Of a DNA stretch of 64,000 nt, positions 33,890-61,500 are shown in pieces. Positions within the stretch are counted from its first letter, which is position 1, and each line of letters starts with the position of its first letter. Source of the stretch: Syngnathus acus. Taxonomy: Eukaryota > Chordata > Actinopteri > Syngnathiformes > Syngnathidae. Both the position numbers and the translations under genes were made by a program. The stretch spans positions 2,952,476-3,016,475 of the forward strand of contig NC_051089.1 of assembly GCF_901709675.1 (NCBI RefSeq), given 5' to 3'. The notes below the pieces were generated by a model. That model had not been told where the DNA came from, searched no databases, and worked only from the letters and a program-made list of their open reading frames with translations.

Positions 33890-36800
33890 CTAGAAGTCCA
33901 TGGACATGGAGCGCTGTTGTGGGTCCACCACTGAGGTGCTGTTCCGGCTGCTGGTGCCACGGATGGTGAGTGTGCCGCAGGCTCCTCCCATCCCACCGCC
34001 AATGCCACCGGCGATGCCACTGGGCCCGGCCATGGCCACGCCGCCCGCCATCCCCATACCTCCAGCCATGGCCACTCCCCCCGTGATGCCCACTGCCCCG
34101 CCGAGGCCACCTGTAGCTCCGCCACCTCGGTTGTAGATCTCGCAGGGTATCTCCTCCGTGACGCGGTCCTCGATCACCTGCTGGTCACAGTCGTGACTCT
34201 GCCCGTGCTGCTTGTAGCCGTAGCAGCTCTTCTTATAGGTGCCGGTGGAGTTGAAGGTCTTCATGGGTGGTGGTTTGGAGAAGTCGTTGTGGTAGGATAG
34301 CTCCATGGAGCTCAGCGTGGTGCGGCTGTGCTTCATGCTGCCGCCGCCCGTCCCAACAGAGCCCTGCGAGCCGCAGTGGTGCTCGTGTACGCAGCGTGAC
34401 ATGGTGGACGAGCGCCGCATCTTCTGGAAACTGTCCAGCTCCTCTGACAAGTCGGCCAGGTCGGACGACATCTCCTTGTCACGCAGAGAGAAGAGCTCAT
34501 AGTGAGGTGGGTCGAAGACCTCCTGGAGACCCGCTTTGTTGAAGACACCTGGCCGGCGGGCGACCACCTGGGCAAAACACACAACTATTGAACATCTTCT
34601 GTTCCGGGACACGAGTGAGTTTGACTTTCTGAGGTTTTGTATTGCGAGGCTACAGTGGCCACTAGTGGTCTGGCGTGCACACTACAGCCGTGTTGCTCGA
34701 CTTTGGGAAAGCTTACCTTTTTCCGTGGTTGCTTCATTTGGACCAGAATAGAAATGATAAGAAGAACAAGAACGATCCCGGATGAGACACCAATAACTGT
34801 GCCGTGGGTCTTGGTGATCTGGTGAAAGAGACCCCCGGATCTCTTCTCTAGATATGAGCAGAGATAGGAGAAAGTCCAAAGTCTCAAGTCTTGACCTTCA
34901 AAACATTTCTTTGCAGAATTGCAGTGTTTCAAATGTAAAGTCTTGTAGTTCAAGTCAGGTTGACGCTTTCAAGTCCCAAGTGACTAATTGTTGTCTTACC
35001 TTTGCAGTGATTTTCATCCCACGGGTAGACACAATTCTGGACACCATTGCACACCAGTGAGTTGTTGATGCACATGTTGCTGTGACAGAAGAAGGTGTTG
35101 GCCGAACAAGGGGCTGCAGGCGATAGACAGAAACATCATTTAAAAATAACATCCCCATGGTGTGAAAAGGCCCAGAAGCCATTTTGACGGTACAGTCAGA
35201 AAAACACAAAAGCAAACACTGAAGGTCTAATGGAGAGCACACCAGCAGCCAGGCTAACATGACTGAGCTGGTTTATACCATGGGACAGATTTCAGTGAGC
35301 ATCATGTGGGGAAAACCTTTGGGAGGTTATATCCGAATCAATCTAGCGTGACAAGATGAGGTTTGACTCACGGTCTACAAAGGAGGTGAAGAGCAGGCGG
35401 AAGCGGCTGAGTCGGCTCTTCTCGTCGGCCCACATGCGCACCACGCCCACGCCGTTCTCCAGCATGACATCGTTGGCCACCGTGCTGCAGAACTTGGCCT
35501 TCAGGTTCTCGATGGCGCTGCTGCCGTCGTAGATGGCCACAAAGTTCTTCTTGCACTCGTTGGAGTGCTCCATCTGGTACTCCATGAAGCGTAGGTAGAT
35601 CTGCACGCACGCGTGAACAGATGACGGATGAGGGGTCGCTGAATGCAGACGGCCGCCCCGCAATAAGGTCTAGTTGGTTACACTTTTAACGTGGACAATT
35701 TTGTTTTCAGTAATATGTAATTTTTCAAAGAAGGTAAAGTCGATCACCGTGTGACCCATGGAAACCTCTTATGTCACCTGTGGAGTCCCGCAGGGGTCAA
35801 TACTTGGTCCTCAACTGTTTAACAACCCCAACCTGATTTGTGAGACCTTCTCAAGGTTTCAATTCATGGGGTCAACAGTAAATGCAAGACATATTTACAA
35901 ACAATAGCAGCAGTAGATCAGCTCGGATACTAATATTTACAGTTCCTTGTTGATGACAGTAATTAAATGAACTCGGAATGACGTGCCAGCCGCCTTCTTG
36001 AGCCTACGCATAAAACATGGCGTGGCACAACTCATGTAACTTAATCAGATGTGCATGAATTTACGTCGGCGCCTGTGACTCATGTACTCTAGGGGCGGCG
36101 ACGCTAGCTTCGCATATGAGTCACAGTTGTCTTTTTTTTTTTTTTTTTAACCCTCATCTCATTTAAAAGTGGAATAAATACACAGACAAGAGGACAAGAA
36201 CGAGAGACGCGAAACTAAGAATAATTCAAGAAAAATTGGCCTGTATCAGAAAGATGCGTGCAGACCTTGGACTGAGGGGGGGCCCTGATGGTCCAGATGC
36301 AGTCCAGGGCATCTCCCGGCTTGACCCGTTTGGTTTCGTCCACCTGACTGGAGCGAATGATCCCGTCGAAGCCGCTGAGCTCAAACTGACAGTCTGGAGG
36401 ATGAAAACCAGCAGAGGATGATGAGATGAGGGCAGACTTTCATTTCAAAATAAAAGCATAGTTACCCGGGATTGGGTTTAACAGTCCCCCCACATGCAGA
36501 TGGAAGTCAGGGTCTGAAAAAAACCAATGATACAATAAACTTCCGCTCCCCTGTTTTCTGTAGTGTTTGTGGGTGAGCTGGAGTCTAGCCCAGCTGAACA
36601 GATTCGAACCCAGAACCTTAGGACGGTCTTTTGTGCTGCCAGACAAAAGTAGTTCCTCACCTGCAACAAACGTGTACTTGATACGGAATCCGAGACCCTC
36701 CAGTTCTTCGTCGCTGGTGAACTTGATCCACATGAAGCGCCCGGTAGAGGTGAGCAGTCCCGGGTTCTTCCCTCCGCACACCCGGTCGATAAGAGGCGAG

Positions 36801-39325
36801 AAGCCGAAGGGCCCATCGCGGATCTCGATGTGGTCGAAGCGGCACTCGAAGGACGGCTCGATGTAGTAGTTCTTGTCAAACGTCAACTGGATCCTCTGCC
36901 TGGGTAGTGCTGTTTAGAGACGGGCATGAAAGGTCACGTTAGAGCACACCAGGAGCACATTCGTCACGTTTTGGAAAATGGAAAACAAGATCTTATCTGT
37001 ATATGCATTTATTTAGGCGTTTTATTGTTAGAATTAGCTCATTAAAAAAAATCGTTGGCTGGTCTTTGCTGTCAATGGATAAAACAGCATTGCTATTATG
37101 TCAGTCTATTTGTGAAAATAACAGTCATTAGAGCGTCCATCTCTGTGTGTGGTCAACAAGAAGAAACCAAGTTACCTAGCTGTAATGCCTATTTGACTCT
37201 ACAGGGGGAGCAATTGAGCCACGTTCGGAGGGGAACCTCCTCCAGGTGTAGCGTGACGTCGTGCAAACAAAGATGAGCATGCATCACTGTGGTCTGGACA
37301 CTGGCTGACAGAAAAGTCCAGTTTAATTCTCCTTCTGGGTATTTGAATCATGTTGTGAACATTTATTTTAAAAAAAGTTAGATAAGGGGCAGGCACACTG
37401 CTTCTGATGAGATGATTATTTAAATGAAGTGTGTGTGGAGAAACATCTAAAACAAGAAGTGTAGTGGCTTTTGAGGACCTCAGTCCAGGCTACCTCCAAT
37501 GCACCTTGCTCACCTTCCAGGATGTAGACACACTCCTTGTTAGGCGGGTACGTGTCAGGGTACTTTGGCGACGTAAACACGCCGCCGTTGATGTTGCGTA
37601 CCCACGTGCCGCAATCATTCTGGTTCGGGCTCTGGACGCCATTGTCGCTCAGGGAGTCTTTGAAAAGAATATTGATTTTAGTATACAGATTATAGCGTTA
37701 TTTCGAGTCATATTTTCTTTTGGTCGGGCTTACCTTTAGTTCTCTGTGCCAGAGCGAGGCCCTCTTCTATGAGAACGAGGAGGATCCACGCTGGGGGGGG
37801 GGGGAAAAAGCTAATTATATCATGCGTATGAATAATGATGTTTGACGTTGTTATGTTTGCATTATTCATATAAAGAGAGCCATCTCTGTACACTGTATAG
37901 ATTTCTTTGCCTCATGGGTTCCTAAGTGTTCTTGGATCCCCTATTGAAATCTAAATTTGCATTATTATTGTTCAAATGATTATTATAAGGTTACTTCATC
38001 GCTTTGATGGCAAAGTGTGAATTCTTGTTGCTGATTTGCTGGGAGAGGTCACATGGTTTTACTGTCCTCGTAGGAGAATCACATGATGTCTATTTTGATT
38101 CCATTACCAAATCCAATTTCTATGCTTGACATTCAACATTTCTACAGAATTTTACATTTTGTATTGATAGATTGATTGTAGGGGAGGAAAGTGGGGTGGC
38201 AAAGCCGGGTGGCAGCTGCCACTTCTTGTCACCCGGTTTAACCGCCACTGGTTGGAGTAAGACGCAGGACATCAACCAATCACTGGATGATTTATCCGCA
38301 AATGAACCCCGTTGCCTCAAACAGACCATTTATTTAAACCTTTGGCAACAGACGACGGGTTCTTACATCAGATTTTGACTGGTTAATCACAGAAAATGAT
38401 TTTCTGCTTTCTTTGTACCCTCAAAGATATTAAAAGCCCCAAATAGTAAAAAAATGGTCCCAAACCAGCCCTTGTAGTTTTCCGCTGTTTGCGCCATTCT
38501 TCAATCACACTTTCATGATCTCTCTTGTGTCAGGTATAAAATAGTTGTGGCAGGGATATTGTCGATTGCTTTCAAGACCACAAGGCAGAATGTTTCGGAT
38601 TTTCAACTTCAGCCAACCCCCCCCCCCCCCCCACACACCTTTAGTGCCATTCAGGAAGAAAAGCTCAGAAAGCGCTGTTTTTGACAGATACAGTGAAATG
38701 GGTTCAAATTCTATTTCCAATTGGAAGTAAGAACCAACTCATGCCTGCTCTCAAATAAATGCGTCCCATAAATAAACAATCCATCCATCCATCCATCCAT
38801 CTGTCAATCTATGCATTCATCCATCCATCCGTCAATCCTTCTGTCTATCCGCCCGACCATCCATCCATTTTTTGGGGGGTTGAAGCACGCCGTTTAAATG
38901 ACGCGCACGCTTGACCGATTTTGGCGTTGACTTTGCATGGAATAAAGTGGCAGCATTTTAATTCGACCAGTGTGCAAGTAACATACGCTCGCCCTCAGTT
39001 TGAAACATTCGGATATATAAATGAGTGTACACATTCGTGGCCACCGATTCGCGATTTTACGCACGAAAGTCCCCCAACAGCTCCGCGGAGCGCATTTAAC
39101 GACTCTGGTACACAAACCGAGACGATGCTCGCTCACGCATGCAACATGAGTCCGTGGTTCATTCTAGGGAGTGGTTTAGTTATTTGTTTTTTAACCCCAA
39201 TTTTCCAATGAAGTCTGTTCCCGAGATTACGCCATTAGAAAGGGGCTAATTAATTCGCATAAGATTTCAATGGTAATTATTTCAATAATAAGTAAAAAAT
39301 TCAAAAGAGTCTCACCTCTGTGCAT
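33890..39325 (-). CDS. neto2: Neuropilin and tolloid-like protein 2
   Basis: Type I membrane auxiliary subunit of kainate receptors; also linked to KCC2. Coding exons: 39316..39325, 37734..37790, 37514..37657, 36661..36909, 36466..36513, 36266..36393, 35372..35600, 35000..35113, 34717..34847, 33890..34567. Phases agree, giving 595 aa (human 525). The signal peptide is [21 protein letters not shown]1 is about 45-155 ([39 protein letters not shown]). CUB2 is about 173-288 ([18 protein letters not shown]). The LDL-A module is about 291-326, the transmembrane helix 342-363, and a cytoplasmic tail follows with [13 protein letters not shown] and [16 protein letters not shown]-type and SMSMDF endings mark NETO2 rather than NETO1. 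The extra length is mostly a Gly/Ala/Met-rich insertion at about residues 517-568. The ATG lies in a 10-nt coding exon preceded by an in-frame TAG, which supports this start. Confidence 0.94.
33974..34126 (-). other. Gly/Ala/Met-rich insertion in neto2 cytoplasmic tail
   Basis: Roughly 51 codons of repeating GG-A/V-M/I units (for example [14 protein letters not shown]), between the conserved [11 protein letters not shown] and the C-terminal SMSMDF. Human NETO2 has about ten residues here. The DNA is GC-rich with short imperfect tandem units, pointing to expansion by replication slippage. It stays in frame and keeps the conserved end. Confidence 0.85.
35752..35823 (+). pseudogene. Reverse-transcriptase fragment of a non-LTR retrotransposon
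   Basis: The plus strand encodes [16 protein letters not shown] (35776..35823), the conserved RT motif of LINE-type elements (usual form CGVPQGSVLGPLLF). Recognisable coding is short and soon meets stop codons. It is a relic inside neto2 intron 35601..36265, antisense to the host gene. The clade (CR1, L2 or Rex-like) cannot be decided. Confidence 0.75.
36565..36655. repeat. Interspersed-repeat fragment filling a short neto2 intron
   Basis: The segments GAGCTGGAGTCTAGCCCAGC and GATTCGAACCCAGAACCT resemble a common fish LINE/SINE 3' segment. They occupy most of the 147-bp intron between the exons at 36513 and 36661. No intact ends are seen. Confidence 0.4.
38779..38872 (+). repeat. Imperfect (ATCC)n tract in neto2 intron 1
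   Basis: Runs of ATCC interrupted by GTCAATC and CTGTCTATC, possibly the antisense tail of an eroded (GGAT)-tailed retroposon. Confidence 0.75.
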
Positions 39326-40914
39326 TATTTCCTCTGCAAAAACGCTCTCCTTTTCTGGCTAGAACCCTCCCGTCGCGTCAATCTTCATCGGAGCGCCCAG
39401 TAAACATCTACAAGGGGGTTCATCCATCTCGCGGGTCCCGCACCCAACGGCTCCTCGTCGGCTTGTGCGCGCAATGGAAGTCCGCTGGAGCTTCTCAGTC
39501 TCTCCGACCGGCCATGTCACTCACCAGCTTGCGGCTTCCACCTGGGACTTGCAACCCTCCCCCAAGTGAGACGTTCCAGGTAGATATCCAAAGAGACGGA
39601 GCAAGAAAGAGGGAGAGTTAAAAAAAAAAAAAGAAATTAATAGAGGAAGAATATGGGTAGGAGGATGGTGATGATGAGGAGAATGAGGTCTGCTCTGCTC
39701 CAAATTCCGTGGGCGCGCAGAGGAGGAGCTGCGCCCGCACGAGGAGCATTTAAAGCCGCGGGCGTTGCTGACATCGAGCGTGAGTCCGTCACCAGCGTCG
39801 TCAAAACGGACTACATAAGCACAAAGCCTTTTCCGGTTGGCACCTTTAAAAATAAAACACTTAAATAGTAAATACAGTCAGCCAAGAAATGTTACGAATG
39901 AAGATCAGGGCTAAAGTGTTAGAAGGTATTTATAAGGTGCGTTTTTAAAATACAGTGTGCAATTATTATGTAAATTAGATTTACTGTTATATCACAATTA
40001 ATTAATCACAATCCACCCACGGGCACATTTTTTGGATATCTAGTGATTGATTTGGTTGGATTTTACAATTGATTCAATTATGGATGGATGTGGAAAATGA
40101 GACGATTTCCGGTTGTGCTTATGATACTTGTGTCTTCATTACGGATGTTTTATGCTGCAGGCTTCTGGGAGGGAATGCGTGTGTCGGGGGGCGGAGTGGT
40201 CTTCTCAGCAAAAATAAAAAGCTATTTCATTCCACTGCTGTACCTAAATCAATTGAAGAAAAGAGCTGGGGGAGGTGTGGGGTTGTACAACCAGACCAGA
40301 CTGCAGTTTTCAGGCTGAAGCAGAAAGCACACAAACTCCTAAAGTCACAGTCAATACCTTTTATTATTCACATCGAGTAGCTGCGGCGTTCGCAAAACCA
40401 AATAAATTACACGTATAATTAAAAAAGAAAGTGCAAATCCCAAACCACATAAAAAAAAAACTTTGGGAACCAACGACTGAATTGGGCCCACAGTAGCTTC
40501 AAATAGAAAAGAGCTTGCAGACAGATTAGATTCAAATGACTTAAAGACAAAGACTTGGCAAAACAGTTTCAAATAAAACTTGACATTCGAGCAAAAAACG
40601 GAATGAAATTGGACAGTAACACTGTGAATGCTCCGACAGCAGCCATTTTGTTAAACTGGCCAACAACGTGGCAAAGTCAAACATGAGCTATTTCGGAACA
40701 CGGACATTTTCCAGATGATAAAATTAGACGCAATTTTTTTTTTAATGGAAAAATGACTCGCTTTTTTTGGCCCTTTCGGAGTGAATGCGGAGGATAAAGG
40801 TGGACAGGTAAAGCCAGGTGGGGCAGAAACAGGTGAAGCTATCAAGTTAGCGGCATAGTAGGTAACGTGCATGTGAAATGGTGCAAGTGACAGCAGGTAA
40901 AAGATGATGGCCGT
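39326..40914. other. neto2 5' flank and itfg1 3' UTR
   Basis: A 1.6-kb gap between head-to-tail genes. The neto2 5' UTR and promoter lie to the left and the itfg1 3' UTR to the right. A poly(A) signal near 40360 places the itfg1 transcript end about 1 kb upstream of the neto2 start. No other gene seen. Confidence 0.6.
40360..40365 (-). terminator. Candidate itfg1 poly(A) signal
   Basis: Reads GAATAATAAAAGG on the minus strand, about 550 bases after the itfg1 stop codon. Confidence 0.45.
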
Positions 40915-58516
<17,602 letters not shown>

Positions 58517-61500
58517 CTGGAACCAGCAAACAAACACAAAAGACATGTTAACGACATTCAAAGGCAAAGTGATGAAAATAGTTTACATGCGAATGGCTAC
58601 AATGATTTAAAGAGCTTTTTTTGCGGGTCTACTCATAATAGACAGGCCGACCAAATTTGCTAAGTGAAACTGGGTTGAGGGGTTTCATTTGGGATACCAA
58701 AGTAAAATGGCTACATAGATAGGTGTCCTTTTTAGAGATAGAAAATGGAATGGAAATGCAGCAACGTTGTTAAATGAGTTGCATATATTTGTTCATTAGT
58801 TAGCAACCCCGGCAGAGTTCTAAAATGCACATCTCTAAATTCCACTCCGTCTTCACTTGTTTCTGTCGCCGTTTGGCTTTAATTCTCGGGGGGATTGGAA
58901 CCGCCTCCCTTCCAATCTCCATCCTCGTGTCTTTTGAGACGAGCTCCCTCTCTGTTTGCATCTCAGTGGGAGCAACACACACACAAAAAAAACACTTTAA
59001 AAATAGAACATAACGGTGAAAGGTTTTGAGACGACTTTCTTTTGGCTGGCAACGTGTCTTTGGCGTGCGTTGAAGGTGTGCAAGGCGTCTGCTGAGAGAA
59101 CATTGAACGCAACTCCGAGTGTTGGAACGTTTGCCAGGGTAAAATGTCGACTGATGTTTAAGTGGTTGACACAAACGCCGTTGAGCCTTGTGGGCGCGCA
59201 CAAAAACAAAACAAAAAAACGGCGGGTATTGTACTTGTTTGCGACGTCGACACAGATTTATATCTTGAGTTCAATTAAGTTTTTATATCTGTTATATCTA
59301 TTAATTCAAGTTCATATCCCAATAATGATATAGATCCCAATACCATATTTTTCCTTAAAATTACACGAAATGAATGGCAATAATCTGCCATCTTTTGTCT
59401 ATTTACAAAATACATATTTAATATAGACCACACAGTAAGGTGAAAAAATATTTCAAAAATAATTCAGTTTCCCAAAAAATATGGAAACCACTTTTGAAGG
59501 AATGCAGTAAAGAATTCAAATAGATACAAGACCATTATGAGTGCCATTATAATTGTCTGAAGGCTGACTACGATGGCTTTGTTTGAAAATGACCGGCACC
59601 CTGTATTTGTAAAAAGAGAATGTAGATCAAATATAGTTGTGTGGCTGGATACTGTTTACAAGCAGAGAGATTGATGACACCTTGGCTCTGTGTGCGAAGC
59701 TGTAAATTGAATGAATGGGAAAAAAAAGATGGATAATGGACTATTTTGAGCAGATGACTGATAAGATAGGCGTAAAAAATATAAACTAAGTGGAAATCAA
59801 CTTGGATGAAGAACACAATGTGTCCAAGAGGTAATTGATTGATTGCATGCAAGATCAGGTGGCTAAATTAGCCTTCAAGATAAAATAAATTCACAGCAGA
59901 TCGCTTCCTTCACAGAGACAATGCTGTAGATTTCACCAGGAGGCGGAGCAAAGTGATTCATTCTTAAAGAATCCAAGTCGCTGATTAAAAACAACACTGC
60001 GACTTTGGGTCATGTCAAATGTTAAGTTTGTCGACATAAGAGCTCGGCGAATCAGATGGACGGATGGGGGCGGGGGCAACTGGGGGCTAAAGGGGGGGGG
60101 GCGGGACTTGAGCTGGATTAAACCGCACCAATTGCACATATAAAGTGTATATGTTGAGATCTGGAGGTTTAGAACATGTCTGCTGCCGTTTAATCTGGAA
60201 GCATTTGCTGTGTATTGACAGTTTGGAGAGTGTGTGTAGAAGCCCTTTCCACTATGGTGTATGTTTGCGTCCTTTCTGGTATTGTTAGGCTTCAAATAAA
60301 CTCCTCTCAGCGCTGCAGAGGGGGAGGTGAACTCAAAGTCATGAGGTGGAGAACATACCCACACGTATGGACACAAACAAATACAAAACGCATTGTCATT
60401 TGGATCCTACTATTCTGCTTGCAAAAGAATATTTCTATTTTCTATGGAGGAAACTGATTGTCCAGAAATGTATTCGACAAATCTTAAATCAATCTTCATG
60501 AATTGATGCAGGTCAATGAGTCACCTGGAATCTTCTCTGAATTCTTCAGTGATGTTTAATTAATAATCATAGTTGACCCAAAGTGCGGGCAAATGAATCA
60601 TTTTCAAGCAAAACGACATCTTGCGATTTTCGTGTCAAGGTGTGCTCGAGTTCCTTTGGGGCATCAATTAGGACAAACTGCATGTCTGTAGGGAGTCTGT
60701 GATTCCTAGCGCTTCCCTCCACCCATCTAATTGGTCCCCGGAGGGGGCGCTTGGCCAGCGGGAGCTCAGACAGATGATCGTTTTGAGAAAGTGCTACCAG
60801 GCTGCGTCGGGCGAATGCTAAGCTGTGATCTGCCGATTCACGCGCTGGTTTCCAAGCTCCATTAACCCGACCATCTGCTGCTTGATCTGCACCGCTTTGA
60901 CTTTTCTACATCACAGCCATGGACACGAGCAAAAACTCACACCACTGCATAATTTCGTTACTTGGTTTCCATGCTGACCGTGTTGGGTAAAGGGACAAAA
61001 GAGTAAATGGAGTATTAGCTGAGTTAGCGGTTAGCATGATGGCCCCCGTTCTTGTCGATGTTACTGTGAGTTGACAGAGTAGACTCCAGCGACTAAGTGT
61101 GCATTCTTTGAGTCCTAAAAAGCATGGGGGACGACTCGGGGGAAAACAGGATTATCTGACGTAATCCCGGCGATCCTTTTATATGCCCACGATTAGTTGA
61201 GCGCGGCGGAGTGTCGATGCCGTTGCGGCAACGGTGGGATTGTGGGATTAAAGGTTCTGTTGTAGTAAAAACACCTCACGGGAGCTTCTTGTTACTGTCA
61301 TGATCGGACTACTCGACATACAATATGACAGGATTACCCAAATATTAGAAACGGCTTTGTGTAAAACGCACTACGGCAAATATAAATTGATTATCTCTGT
61401 TCTGAGAGGCGCCCGGCGGTTAAAGACAACAGTGCGGTGGACTAACAAGGCAAACATCAGTGTTGTCTATAAAGAAAAGAAAAAACAAAACACAGAAAAC

